A DNA stretch of 64,000 nucleotides from Pyrobaculum sp. WP30 (GCA_001189275.1 CP012158.1:620001-684000), one strand, 5' to 3'; counted from the first letter of the stretch, positions 44,501 to 53,333 are shown. Notes: a model not told the origin generated them from the letters alone. Program-made: numbers and translations.

Positions 44501-45799
44501 TCATGTGTTAAGGAGCCACTTCTTTATGGCGTCCGCTAGCTCGGCGTAGCGAGCAAAGCCTTCTAGGTGCTCCCTGCTACACACTATTATTATAGCGCCG
44601 TTCTTCATGTGGTATATCCTCGGCTTCACGCCCGTCAGAGCCTCTACCAACGCTGAGAGCCTCTCGGCGTCTGCCTCCCCGTCGTCGGAGGCGCCAGCCC
44701 TCGCCACGGCGAAGCCCCTGGTTGCGTTGTCGGCTCCATACCTGCCGTAGGTAATCATGTAGTTGCGCCTTACGCCGTCCACCTCTGCCGTTATCTTAAT
44801 CCTCAGCAACTTCTTGCCGCCCCTGCCCTCATCAAACTCGGCTCCTCCGTCTATTACCTTCACCTTGTGTTTCCTGCCGTCCACTTCGACCTCCTTCTCA
44901 AAGCCCTTCAGCGTTAGAGTGCCCCTCAATTCGCGCTCATCTATGACCTCTCTGGCTCTATCGTAAACCTCTTTACCAGCCTTCTCCGCCCTTTGGAGTA
45001 TGTAGTTCACGAACTCCGCCGCCAGCTTCCGCTGTTCTTCGGAGCCGTGTACGGAGAGCCAGGCGGCATGGGCCAAACCCTCCCTACGGATATACACGTA
45101 GCCCGCCTTATTGCCGCCCTCCGGCATCTTCACCGAGAAGTGAACCCCCTCCTCAAGACCCATCTCCCTAAAACGTTGCGCCTCCCGCTGTATATTGTTG
45201 GGGTTGGTGGATTGGTATTTGACCTCAAACGCGCCGCTACTAGACAGCCTCACGAGATACTTCGGCCATCCCTCCTTCAATATGCGGCCCTCCTCCAGCT
45301 TCTCCAACCACCCCTCAGCCTTGCCGGCGTCTATCCAGCCGTTCTCCACAGCCCTCCTAACGATCTCGGCGAGGGCTTTTCTGAGTTTCTCATGTCCAGC
45401 CGCAAGCATGTCGGTAGCGGCTTTGATGTACCAGACGTCTCTACCTTCCCTCTTCTTCACCTCTGCGCCGATGCCCGCATGCCTTAGTAGGCGGGCCGCA
45501 TGCTCCACGCGGCTACGGTCAGTCGATTGGAATTCGAGCTCAATCGCTTTGTCGCGCAGATACACGTTGTATTTGATGGTGATGTTGGCCTCCGATATGG
45601 TCAAATCAGCGGCGACGCCGCTTTTAGTCAGCCTTATGTTGTCGAACCGCACCTCCACCTTGGACGCCTTCACGAATTCATTGAACTTTTCGCTTAAATA
45701 CTCCCCGCCGGCGGAGGGCGCTGTCACGGCAAGGAGGCGCATAAACCGCGCCGCGTTCTCGCCGCTTGCGGTTATGTTGTAATACCTACCCTCCTTCAC
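44501..45799 (-). CDS. PaRep2b-family Pyrobaculum repeat protein, probably truncated by a stop
   Basis: The sequence agrees with the PaRep2b family as I recall it: RFMRLLAVTAPSAGGEYLSEKF, LRKALAEIVRRAVENGWID, LKEGWPKYLVRLSSSGAF, GLEEGVHFSVKMPEGG, AEFDEGRGGKKLLRIKIT and a C-terminal LEGFARYAELADAI. Function unknown; the family is multicopy in Pyrobaculum. Thirteen family-like codons precede the GTG (LLPDELKFGIRTY). They run without interruption up to a TAG that is also the stop of PaRep2a, in the same frame. The GTG start may therefore be non-native, and the gene may be the 3' half of a longer one. Confidence 0.75.
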   Translation of the reverse strand: MKEGRYYNITASGENAARFMRLLAVTAPSAGGEYLSEKFNEFVKASKVEVRFDNIRLTKSGVAADLTISEANITIKYNVYLRDKAIELEFQSTDRSRVEHAARLLRHAGIGAEVKKREGRDVWYIKAATDMLAAGHEKLRKALAEIVRRAVENGWIDAGKAEGWLEKLEEGRILKEGWPKYLVRLSSSGAFEVKYQSTNPNNIQREAQRFREMGLEEGVHFSVKMPEGGNKAGYVYIRREGLAHAAWLSVHGSEEQRKLAAEFVNYILQRAEKAGKEVYDRAREVIDERELRGTLTLKGFEKEVEVDGRKHKVKVIDGGAEFDEGRGGKKLLRIKITAEVDGVRRNYMITYGRYGADNATRGFAVARAGASDDGEADAERLSALVEALTGVKPRIYHMKNGAIIIVCSREHLEGFARYAELADAIKKWLLNT

Positions 45800-45838
45800 G
45801 TACGTCCGTATGCCGAACTTCAGCTCGTCGGGCAGAAG

Positions 45839-46216
45839 CTAGTTAAGCAGATGCAACGCGGCTAGGCGCAGTAGCGCGGCGCCGCCGCCCAGCTCCCCAC
45901 CGACGACCAACACGACACTCCTCCGCCCCACTATGCCGTCCCCCGCCACCGCAGTTGCGTACATCTCGCCGAAGATGAGCCGGGCCTCCTCTATGTCGAA
46001 TTTTCCACTAAGCGCCTTGACCAGCATGACCAGCTCAAGGGCGGGCTCCACAAACTTCCTAAACACCTCATCCCTAGCGCAGTACCTGACGAGGCAGTAT
46101 ACATAGGGATCATCGCCGCTGTAAACACGTTCAGGCTTGATGCTCTTTGGGAGTTGTCTGACCGTTTTGACGTGGGTATGTGGTATGAGTATGTAAGGGT
46201 GGGTACGTGGTCGCAC
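45839..46216 (-). CDS. PaRep2a-family protein, same frame as PaRep2b
   Basis: A 125-aa product resembling PaRep2a: YILIPHTHVKTVRQLPKSIKPERVYSGDDPYVYCLVRYCARDEVF, then a helical region and VVGGELGGGAALLRLAALHLLN. Its TAG at 45839-45841 is in frame with PaRep2b downstream, so a single base change to a sense codon would fuse the two. Its 5' end overlaps the divergent 46178 gene. Function unknown. Confidence 0.65.
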   Translation of the reverse strand: MRPRTHPYILIPHTHVKTVRQLPKSIKPERVYSGDDPYVYCLVRYCARDEVFRKFVEPALELVMLVKALSGKFDIEEARLIFGEMYATAVAGDGIVGRRSVVLVVGGELGGGAALLRLAALHLLN

Positions 46217-46771
46217 CAGCTTGACGTCTTCTGTGGCGTTGTTGTGGATGGGGTGAGGCTGGATCAGCCCTACTGCCGCACGGTGGATGAGTGTGTTGAG
46301 GAGATGCTAAGAGACTACAGGCGGGAGCTGGAGAGGCTTAGGGAGCCGCCTGAGCTTGCTTTAGTTATCAAGATTGACCCTATGGAGGAACTTCTGAAGG
46401 AGTACCCGGAGTTGCAAGCCTTAGGCGTAGCGTGGGTTAGGAAGTGGCTGGATCTCAGGGAGAGGTTGATCGAGATTGCCAAGGTTATGCGTAGATTTCC
46501 GTGGATGGTTGATGTGGTAAAACAAAGGCCCATGAGCATTCTCCACCCCTACGCGGTGGAGACCTACGTGGCAAGAGATGGCTCTGATGTGTGTATCTCC
46601 CTCACCTCGTCGAAGGCGTACTGCACCCAAAACGGCTCGGTGAAGGAGGTCAAGCTGGAGCTAGCCTTCAGCAGATACGAGACATACGAAAACAAGATGA
46701 GAGAGGTATACAGACCAAAGGGGCTACTGGCCTACGCCACGGCGGCGAGAGAATACATGAGGATACTCTAG
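46178..46771 (+). CDS. hypothetical protein next to PaRep2
   Basis: About 198 aa from ATG 46178 (205 from TTG 46154). It has a beta-rich N-terminus (WYEYVRVGTWSHQLDVFCGVVVDGV), a long helical middle (VEEMLRDYRRELERLREPP; LRERLIEIAKVMRRF) and a C-terminal beta/helix part. Its 5' end overlaps the PaRep2a start head to head, and I see no TATA-like box at the usual distance. It may depend on another promoter or be a passenger of the repeat block. Unrecognised. Confidence 0.5.
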   Translation: MWYEYVRVGTWSHQLDVFCGVVVDGVRLDQPYCRTVDECVEEMLRDYRRELERLREPPELALVIKIDPMEELLKEYPELQALGVAWVRKWLDLRERLIEIAKVMRRFPWMVDVVKQRPMSILHPYAVETYVARDGSDVCISLTSSKAYCTQNGSVKEVKLELAFSRYETYENKMREVYRPKGLLAYATAAREYMRIL

Positions 46772-46802
46772 GCGACCAGACGAAACACCGTAGCCTTCAT
46801 CA

Positions 46803-47366
46803 TTATATGAACAGGGCCTTGGAGCATTTAAGCTCTATTACCCCCAGCGCGTCGGAATATGTGTCCCCGCATGCGATGACTATCGTGGCGTTGTGACCGA
46901 CGTGTGTCTTCAGCGTCTCGGCCAGCTGGGGGCTGTATTTTTCAAGGGGTTCTTCCAGAGGGGGGAGCAGAAATGTGTCTCCTCTGCGTTCAACTATCAA
47001 GGCGCCGCATGCGCCGAGTCTGACTAAGCTGTCGCGCGTAGCCACCACGTCTCGTACAGACTCCCCCATTACATGGGCGACGCATCTCTTGCCGCACAGT
47101 AGCTTCCTCGCCTCCTCTACCGTAAATATGTCCGCAATTCCGCAGAGGCCCAGAGCCTCTCTTAGGAAGGTCTGCCCTGTGTCGGTTATCTTCACGCCTC
47201 CTTTCAGCACCGCGACGTGGCCTAGATCTCTGCCGCCCTCCAGCAGGGTCCTCACTATGCCTTCGCCGATTTTCAATTCCTCGGCTAAGTTCTTCCTCCC
47301 CCGTGGGGTGTTGGAGTTGTGGAGAATTGCCAGCAATTGTAAATACGCCACCTCCCTGGTTTTCAT
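46803..47366 (-). CDS. HTH-containing protein of unknown function (possibly DUF4443-like)
   Basis: The N-terminal part is a winged helix (VAYLQLLAILHNSNTPRGRKNLAEELKIGEGIVRTLL). A Cys-containing middle (KLLCGKRCVAHVMGESVRDVVATRDSLVRLGACGAL) and a C-terminal alpha/beta end (ATIVIACGDTYSDALGVIELKC) follow. I believe this plan matches a Thermoproteales family annotated DUF4443, but I am unsure. The ATG at 47366 fits the minus-strand box aactttataag. Its 3' end carries the right copy of the 30-bp repeat. Divergent from the RuvB-like gene. Confidence 0.65.
   Translation of the reverse strand: MKTREVAYLQLLAILHNSNTPRGRKNLAEELKIGEGIVRTLLEGGRDLGHVAVLKGGVKITDTGQTFLREALGLCGIADIFTVEEARKLLCGKRCVAHVMGESVRDVVATRDSLVRLGACGALIVERRGDTFLLPPLEEPLEKYSPQLAETLKTHVGHNATIVIACGDTYSDALGVIELKCSKALFI
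46824..46853. repeat. 30-bp direct repeat, right copy
   Basis: Same-orientation partner of 44464-44493 (28/30 identical). It lies inside the 3' end of the 187-aa HTH-like gene, so it is under coding constraint here, whereas the left copy is not. Confidence 0.85.
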
Positions 47367-47423
47367 TAAGTATGTGGTTTGTCTGGCTTATAAAGTTTTT
47401 AAATGGGATACTATGGGGCGTAT

Positions 47424-48779
47424 ATGGCCGCCGTGAGGATAGAAGAGGTTAAACCTCAGGTTGAGCGTTTTGCCGCCCACAGCCACATAAAGGGACTCGG
47501 CGTGAGAGAGGGAAAGGTGGAATTTGTGGCTGACGGGTTTGTGGGTCAGGTGGAGGCGAGGGAGGCGGCTTATATAGTTGTTAAGATGATTAGAGAGGGC
47601 AAATTCGCCGGTAAAGGCGTCCTAATCGTAGGCCCCCCGGGCACCGGCAAGACGGCCCTTGCGCTTGGCATCGCAAGGGAGCTAGGCCCGGAGACCCCCT
47701 TCGTGGCGCTGTCTGGCGGGGAGGTGTATTCGCTTGAAGTCAAGAAGTCGGAGTTTCTAATGAGAGCCCTGAGGAGGGCTATAGGCATTAAGGTACGTGA
47801 GTGGAGGAAGGTCTACGAAGGCGAGGTGAGGGGGCTGGAGCTTAGGTACGGCAGACACCCGTACAACCCCTATCTACAGAGGGTGCTGGGGGCTACTGTT
47901 AAACTGCGGACAAGAGACGAGGAGAAGACGCTACGCGTGCCTGCGGAGATCGCTCAGCAGTTTATTGAGCTCGGCGTTGAGGAGGGTGATGTAATAATGA
48001 TCGATGAAGAAACCGGCGTCGTCACGGTGTTGGGGAGAGGCGAGGGAGGCGAGCAATATGATGTAGCTGTGAAGAAGAGGGCCGAGTTGCCTAAGGGGCC
48101 TGTGTACAAGGAAAAGGAGATCGTCCGTTTCTTCACGCTTCACGACGTAGATGTGTCGCTGGCTAGGCAGAGGGGGCTAATATCAGCCATGATATTCGGG
48201 TTTGCAGAAGAGATCAAAGAGATTCCAGACGAGATAAGAAGGCAGACCGACGAAATTGTGAAGAAGACCGTGGAGGAGGGGAAGGCTGAGCTCGTCCCTG
48301 GGGTGTTGTTTATAGATGACGCACATCTTTTAGACATCGAGACGTTTTCCTTCCTAATGAGGGCTATGGAGACTGAATTCGCACCTATAATAATCATGGC
48401 GACTAATAGAGGGATTGCCAAGATAAGAGGTACAGATATAGAGTCGCCGCATGGGATTCCACAAGATCTACTTGACCGGCTTGTGATAATCCGCACCAGA
48501 CCTTACACCGCTGAGGAGATTAAAGAGATCATACAGATAAAGGCACGGGAACAGAACATATCTCTTAGCGACGACGCACTTAAACTCTTGACTGATATAG
48601 GCGTTGATCACTCGCTTAGATACGCCTTACAACTGTTAGTGCCGGCATATATAACTGCAAAAGAAAGAGGCAAATCAGCGGTTACAAAAGAAGAAGTGGA
48701 ATACGTCGGGAAGCACTTCGTCTCTGTGAAGGAGTCTGTGGAATACGTCAAGACGCTGGAGGAGAAGTTCTTAAAGTAG
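47424..48779 (+). CDS. RuvB-like AAA+ ATPase (TIP49/reptin-pontin homologue)
   Basis: Archaeal relative of RuvBL1/RuvBL2, hexameric ATPases of chromatin-remodelling and assembly complexes; the archaeal role is unsettled. The N-terminal HSHIKGLGV is diagnostic. Walker A is GPPGTGKT (70-77), an OB-like insertion follows (LRTRDEEKTLRVPAEI), Walker B is LFIDDAHLLD (eukaryotic DEVH is DDAH here), then MATNRGIAKIRGTD and an ending with TKEEVEYVGKHF. The ATG at 47424 is 26 nt from gtttttaaat; the frame begins at 47403. Confidence 0.93.
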   Translation: MAAVRIEEVKPQVERFAAHSHIKGLGVREGKVEFVADGFVGQVEAREAAYIVVKMIREGKFAGKGVLIVGPPGTGKTALALGIARELGPETPFVALSGGEVYSLEVKKSEFLMRALRRAIGIKVREWRKVYEGEVRGLELRYGRHPYNPYLQRVLGATVKLRTRDEEKTLRVPAEIAQQFIELGVEEGDVIMIDEETGVVTVLGRGEGGEQYDVAVKKRAELPKGPVYKEKEIVRFFTLHDVDVSLARQRGLISAMIFGFAEEIKEIPDEIRRQTDEIVKKTVEEGKAELVPGVLFIDDAHLLDIETFSFLMRAMETEFAPIIIMATNRGIAKIRGTDIESPHGIPQDLLDRLVIIRTRPYTAEEIKEIIQIKAREQNISLSDDALKLLTDIGVDHSLRYALQLLVPAYITAKERGKSAVTKEEVEYVGKHFVSVKESVEYVKTLEEKFLK

Positions 48780-49244
48780 CGCCTTTTTCCCGCGCTCAAC
48801 TAGATAAATGTTGTATACTGCATATGCCATCAATACCTGCCCTATGTCTAGATACCACTGCTCGGCCCCCTTCACGTTGATGACGTAAAACAATGGGTAT
48901 ATCGATACGCCGTAGCCCGGCGGAGAAGACGTAAAGAGGAGGGTGAGGTAGTGGAACACCGCGGTGACGATAGACAAGGCGGCGAGAGTCCGCCGGATCC
49001 TTGCGTTTGGCTTCACAAAGAAGGTGGCCACTATTGCTGCAAATAACAAAATTGTCATCACTACCGTAACCCTCCACGTATAGAGCCACATGGGCGTCCC
49101 CGCCACGGTCTTGACCCCCTCAGGCGTCAAGACCTTATCTGGCTGAGGCCTAAACGCGTCTGAGACGAAATATTCAACTGGTAGATAGGCGGATACAAGC
49201 ACAATTATTGCCATCAGAGCAACTACGTAGATTATCGACTTCAT
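48771..49244 (-). CDS. four-helix membrane protein, partner of the site-2 protease
   Basis: A 157-aa protein with an N-terminal helix (IIYVVALMAIIVLVSAYL), an extracytoplasmic loop, and three further helices (VVMTILLFAAIVATFF; TLAALSIVTAVFHYLTLLF; QVLMAYAVYNIYLV). No enzyme motif. Its ATG overlaps the stop of the M50 protease gene by 4 nt, so the two are probably made together. Function unknown. Confidence 0.68.
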   Translation of the reverse strand: MKSIIYVVALMAIIVLVSAYLPVEYFVSDAFRPQPDKVLTPEGVKTVAGTPMWLYTWRVTVVMTILLFAAIVATFFVKPNARIRRTLAALSIVTAVFHYLTLLFTSSPPGYGVSIYPLFYVINVKGAEQWYLDIGQVLMAYAVYNIYLVERGKKALL

Positions 49245-50749
49245 CTTATTGACTGAAGAACTTTATACTGTTCTCCTAACACCCCAAGCGCTATATTAAA
49301 CACCAGTATAGCAACAAACGCCCAGGTAATGACGTCGATAACAACCTTGCCATTTTTTTCGCCTAATTTCCTCTGCACAAGCGCTGCGACCAGCTGTCCG
49401 CCGTCTAATGGATAGATGGGCAAGGCGTTAAGCACGGCGAGGCCGTAATTCACAACAATGAGCCAAAACACCAGCTTTGTAAAGTCTGTGTTGTAGAGCT
49501 GTTCTCTCCTAATAGGCCCCTCGTCGTAACCCAACAACGGTAAACTGCCGGGGCCGAGGCCGAAATACACCTTTCCGCTCCGCTCCACCAATGACATGTT
49601 TAGCGTCATTAATGTGCCGTTTCGCTCGACTACAACCTTAACGACGTCGCCCGCCTTACAATTATCTCTTATCTCCCGCAGAACTGAAAGGAGGTGGCCG
49701 CCTGACCATATGTCTGTAGCTACGCCGCATCCCTCTATCCTCTTCACCACGTCGCCTGGCCTAACGCCGGCGAGGTAAAGAGAGCCGTCGGTGTAGAGCC
49801 AAAGGATCTTCGGCGACGTGGTGAATTCGGAGTAGTTCACCTCAACTGTATATCTACTGAACCAGCTACCTACCTCTAACGTCACCTTGTCCTCAGGCTT
49901 GCAATCTACAACCTTGTCTATGCCCATGAGGGGCCCCATGCCCGCCAGCACGTTTATCTTGGTCAAAAAGTCGTCTGGCGTGTATACTTTCTCCTGCATT
50001 CCACAACCCCAGATCCCCAACACTCTGTCGCCCGGCTTGACGCCATATGCCTCTACGCCGAAGACGGCGCCTTGTAGTCCCAGCGACGCCCCTAACACCC
50101 CCAGCAACATAGCCGACAAGGCCAGCACCACGTTTATAGCGACGCCGCTGGCCAACACAGCGACCTTAGCCTCTGTGCCGGCTTTCTTGAAGCTCTCCTC
50201 GTCGGGCTCCACAAAGGCGCCGCTCAAGACGTAGAGAAAGGAGAAGACGCCCACGGACTTGACGGGGATCCCGTATCTCAGCGCCGCGTAGCCATGCATA
50301 AGCTCGTGTAGCACTACAGCAGTGGCTACGGCCACTGCAAAATATGGTAACTGATCCCACGGCAGAGTTACGCCTGGTATTATCGGAGTCACTCCAGCAG
50401 ACTGCGCAGCGGCCTCGCCCACGGAGGCGCCGCCCAGCAGTTTTTTGACCGCGTTGACCGTGCCGCCTACCAACATATAGACGAAGCCTTGCAACCACTG
50501 TACATGGCCATCTGGCCTTATAAACGGGATTACAAGAAATACCGGGGCTAGAAACAACAGCAACGCCACGGCCGTATAGGCCTTAAGCGGAATAAAGCTG
50601 AGTTTTTCGGCGAACTTCTTGACGTAGACGACCAGCCTCTCGCTTTTCCAGTAGATCGCTAAGAAGTACTTCACCGCCTGTCTATTCAATAGGTAGACTA
50701 GCCCAACCAGCACGAACCAGCTCGCCAGGAATATAACCAGCGCGTCCAC
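49241..50749 (-). CDS. site-2-protease-like membrane metalloprotease (M50) with PDZ domain
   Basis: Intramembrane zinc protease that cleaves membrane-bound regulators or signal-peptide remnants. The zinc motif HELMH is at residues 148-152 inside a membrane helix, and the third-ligand motif is ALPIYPLDGGQL near the C-terminus. A PDZ-like region lies between them (LYLAGVRPGDVVKRIEGCGV). There are about six or more membrane helices in 502 aa. The GTG start is about 24 nt from attaaaatacc on the minus strand (50766-50776). Followed by the four-helix protein gene. Confidence 0.9.
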   Translation of the reverse strand: MDALVIFLASWFVLVGLVYLLNRQAVKYFLAIYWKSERLVVYVKKFAEKLSFIPLKAYTAVALLLFLAPVFLVIPFIRPDGHVQWLQGFVYMLVGGTVNAVKKLLGGASVGEAAAQSAGVTPIIPGVTLPWDQLPYFAVAVATAVVLHELMHGYAALRYGIPVKSVGVFSFLYVLSGAFVEPDEESFKKAGTEAKVAVLASGVAINVVLALSAMLLGVLGASLGLQGAVFGVEAYGVKPGDRVLGIWGCGMQEKVYTPDDFLTKINVLAGMGPLMGIDKVVDCKPEDKVTLEVGSWFSRYTVEVNYSEFTTSPKILWLYTDGSLYLAGVRPGDVVKRIEGCGVATDIWSGGHLLSVLREIRDNCKAGDVVKVVVERNGTLMTLNMSLVERSGKVYFGLGPGSLPLLGYDEGPIRREQLYNTDFTKLVFWLIVVNYGLAVLNALPIYPLDGGQLVAALVQRKLGEKNGKVVIDVITWAFVAILVFNIALGVLGEQYKVLQSIR

Positions 50750-50776
50750 AGGCCCCAGAAGATTGGTATTTTAATA

Positions 50777-51349
50777 CTAAAGCTCCAGCGTTGACCCAGC
50801 GCCCAGCCTGTAGACGTTGAGGCGCTTCTCAAGTTCTTTAACTAACTGCGGCGCCGTGTGCAACGCAACTACGCACCTGACGCCCAGGAGGCGGAGCTCT
50901 GCAAGTATCCGGGGGAGGAGGTAGGGATTGTGGGCAGTCCCGCCGAGACCGCCTACCACACACCTAGCCTTTACCCCTCTCTGAGATAGCTTGTGGTACG
51001 GAATCGTGTAGAGACCACACGGCGAAATCACAACGCCGTCTACATATAGGACGTTCTCGCGGCTTTCCCTAAACACCCGATACTCCACGCCGCGTATTCT
51101 CAGCGCAACGTCCGACGTGGGCCGCACGACGGGAATCCTGAAGAGGGTGAAACCCCCCACGTGGTGCGGATTGTCGGGAACCCCCACAACGCCGACGAGG
51201 GGCTTGACCTGCCGCCTAGCCACAAACCTAGACGCGGCATCTACGGCACAACCGTCAAAGAGGACATGCCCGTTGACCAACACGCCGAATCCGTGGCTGG
51301 GCTCCAGCTCTCCTGGATGCTCTGAACACAATGCCGTTATCTTAACCAC
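50777..51349 (-). CDS. degenerate metallo-beta-lactamase-fold-like protein
   Basis: The order of elements recalls the MBL superfamily (COG1237-like): an N-terminal ALCSEHPGELEPSHGFGVLV, then VLFDGCA, and a C-terminal VVGGLGG-NPYLLPRILAELRLLGVRCVVALHTAP. The metal motif HxHxDH expected after the FDxG strand is absent; the region reads GVPDNPHHVGG. If the family assignment is right it is catalytically inactive. The frame opens at 51478, but GTG at 51349 fits the TATA shared with the divergent 51399 gene and avoids overlapping it. Confidence 0.55.
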   Translation of the reverse strand: MVKITALCSEHPGELEPSHGFGVLVNGHVLFDGCAVDAASRFVARRQVKPLVGVVGVPDNPHHVGGFTLFRIPVVRPTSDVALRIRGVEYRVFRESRENVLYVDGVVISPCGLYTIPYHKLSQRGVKARCVVGGLGGTAHNPYLLPRILAELRLLGVRCVVALHTAPQLVKELEKRLNVYRLGAGSTLEL

Positions 51350-51398
51350 ACCCCCTCTGTAGTTTAAATTTATAAACCAACCCAGCGCGGAGAGAGCC

Positions 51399-52085
51399 AT
51401 GAGAAGAGTCGTCATAAGCATCTTGTCGGCTTTAGCATTTGCGGCGGTTCTGGCGTTTTTCCCTGACCAGTACTTCACCGCGGTGTTGCTCTACTTCTTG
51501 CTCTTCTTCGGCATAAGTATTTTTCTCAGTCTCCGTACGTATAGGCAAGGCGCGGCCTCGGCGCGAGAGATAGCCAAAGGAAAACCTCTACTTGAAATCG
51601 ACGAAAAAGAAGTTAATAAATTATTAGAAAAAGATAAAGAGCTTATTAATGAGTATAAAAAATTTGCAAGAGCCTCATTTATGCCGTTGCTAACGCTTCC
51701 GATCTACCTGCTCCTCTTCACGATTCTCTTTCCCACCTTGCCGCACCTGGCAGAGTCAGTACTAGGGCCCTATATAGGGGCCTACTTAGCTAGGTTCTTA
51801 GGCTACGCCGCGATGTTCATGTTATTTGCGGCAATTTCTCTAGCCACCTTTAAGCCCCAGGTAATGCCGAGAATAGTAAGGAGCCTCCGCGTGTACGAGG
51901 CCGGTCTGGTTATAGACAGGGCCTTGGGTTTAAAAAGCCCCATCGAAGTCAGCGAGTACAAAGTCGATGAGGAGCGAAAATTTGTAGAGTTTAGGCTGAA
52001 TAATCAGATATTTAGAGTATATTACAAAGACATAAAAGAGTTAGATGCTGTTTTGTCCAGGTTGCTGAAGCCCTTAAAACAGTGA
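51399..52085 (+). CDS. DUF2208-like membrane protein
   Basis: A 228-aa protein. It has two membrane helices at the N-terminus ([37 protein letters not shown]), a charged cytosolic loop ([25 protein letters not shown]), two more helices, and a cytosolic beta-rich tail ([23 protein letters not shown]). This agrees with the archaeal DUF2208 family as I recall it; function unknown. ATG at 51399 with tttaaattta upstream. Confidence 0.68.
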   Translation: MRRVVISILSALAFAAVLAFFPDQYFTAVLLYFLLFFGISIFLSLRTYRQGAASAREIAKGKPLLEIDEKEVNKLLEKDKELINEYKKFARASFMPLLTLPIYLLLFTILFPTLPHLAESVLGPYIGAYLARFLGYAAMFMLFAAISLATFKPQVMPRIVRSLRVYEAGLVIDRALGLKSPIEVSEYKVDEERKFVEFRLNNQIFRVYYKDIKELDAVLSRLLKPLKQ

Positions 52086-52400
52086 GGCCAGCGAGCCTGC
52101 GATCTCCTCCTCGCTCGGCCCCTTCTTCTCCTCCTCCGCCTTCTTCTCCTCTGCCTTGGCCGCGGGGGTTGCTGCGGCGGGTGCGGCGGTTGTTGCGGCC
52201 GCGGGGGCGGCGGCCACAGGCGCAAATGCGGCGGACTTAATGGCCTCCTCGATGTTTACTTCTTTCAACGCGGCTACGAGGGTCTTGATCCTGACCTCGT
52301 CTGGGGATAGCCCGGCGGCTTGCAACACCTTCGCCAGGTTTTCCTCGTTTATTTCTTGTTTTGCATAGTGTAGCAACAGGGCACCGTAGATGTACTCCAT
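52074..52400 (-). CDS. rpl12: ribosomal protein P1 (archaeal L12)
   Basis: Stalk protein of the large subunit that recruits translational GTPases. The N-terminal dimerisation domain ([34 protein letters not shown]) is followed by an Ala/Pro-rich hinge and the acidic C-terminal tail ([17 protein letters not shown]), which contacts the factors. The 3' end overlaps the convergent membrane gene by 12 nt. L10 (P0) is not adjacent. Confidence 0.95.
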   Translation of the reverse strand: MEYIYGALLLHYAKQEINEENLAKVLQAAGLSPDEVRIKTLVAALKEVNIEEAIKSAAFAPVAAAPAAATTAAPAAATPAAKAEEKKAEEEKKGPSEEEIAGSLASLF

Positions 52401-52433
52401 GAGAAGCGTTGAGAAGGAGACCTTTAAAAATTT

Positions 52434-52637
52434 TTAGACCTCCTCCACCTTTATGTTCTTCGCCTTGAGCTCGGCGATGACCTGCTCCGCCTTGTCGGGC
52501 GGCAGTTTTATCGTGTAGAGATACCCGGCAAGCCTTGCCTTCAGCTTTACGTACTCAGGATACCTCTTTACGCGGATCTCCTCAGCCTTCTCGCCGTATT
52601 TCCTCCATAGCTCGAGCAAAAAGAGCTCCTTAGGCAT
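52434..52637 (-). CDS. rpl38e: ribosomal protein L38e
   Basis: The product beginning MPKELFLLELWRKYGEKAEE aligns with L38e of eukaryotes and Thermoproteota. The shared core is VKLKARLAGYLYTIKLPPDKAEQVIAEL (eukaryotic [25 protein letters not shown]), and the VEEV end matches VKEL. The open frame extends to 52703, but the TATA-like attttatata on the minus strand (52662-52671) and the family length of about 67-70 aa both point to the ATG at 52637. Transcribed upstream of rpl12 in the same direction. Confidence 0.82.
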   Translation of the reverse strand: MPKELFLLELWRKYGEKAEEIRVKRYPEYVKLKARLAGYLYTIKLPPDKAEQVIAELKAKNIKVEEV

Positions 52638-52761
52638 AGCCTCCCAAGAAAACTCGGTATATAAAATTTTAGGGATTTGGCCGGGGTAACCCACCAGGCT
52701 CATACGCCCCCCTACGGGGGTGTTGCCTAGGGCATCTACAACTACTCAACCACTTATAAAC

Positions 52762-53289
52762 TTATCTGACGTCTCTGTGGCGGTATTTTATGTGGGGAAG
52801 CGTCCTCATGACCTCGAAGGCTAGGTTGGAGAGCTGGTTGAGGAGCTTGGCGGCCGCGGCCTCCTCCAGCGTCACCGTGCGCCTCTCAGCCCACCTGATC
52901 CACACCCTGGCCTCGTCTACGGCGGAACACTCCGGTGAGGCGCAGGCCACCCAGCTCCGGAGGGGCTCCTCGGGCGCGGCGGCGTAGGCCAGCTTAAGCG
53001 CTCTGCGGTAGAGCGCGTGCGCCGTGTCGAGGTACTCCGCCCTCCCCGTCGCCAGGTAGAAGCCCAGCTCCATAAGCGAGAAGGCGATGAGGCGCATTAT
53101 CCGCCCCTGCGGCCTCGGCAGAACGTTGGCGGCTTTGTGGGCGTAGGCAACCGCCGTGTCTAAGGCGCCGAACAGCTTGACAACTGCGTCGTCCTTCTTG
53201 GCCTGCCTGGCAACTCCCTTCCAATACACCGCGGTGTCGCCCCCGTCCCCGGGGCAGGAGAACAGCATTAAACACGGCTTAGTGAGCAC
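52762..53289 (-). CDS. hypothetical helical protein
   Basis: A 175-aa, alanine-rich, all-helical protein with repeated helical hairpins (AVAYAHKAANVLPRP; LIAFSLMELGFYLATGRAEYLDTAHALYRRALKLAY), suggestive of a TPR-like or four-helix fold. Two cysteines lie close together (ACASPECSAVD). The GTG start at 53289 is 26 nt from the bidirectional A/T box at 53307-53318. Unrecognised. Confidence 0.58.
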   Translation of the reverse strand: MLTKPCLMLFSCPGDGGDTAVYWKGVARQAKKDDAVVKLFGALDTAVAYAHKAANVLPRPQGRIMRLIAFSLMELGFYLATGRAEYLDTAHALYRRALKLAYAAAPEEPLRSWVACASPECSAVDEARVWIRWAERRTVTLEEAAAAKLLNQLSNLAFEVMRTLPHIKYRHRDVR

Positions 53290-53333
53290 TCCCCATACCT
53301 CAAAACTATAATATATATCCTACACGTAAAATG

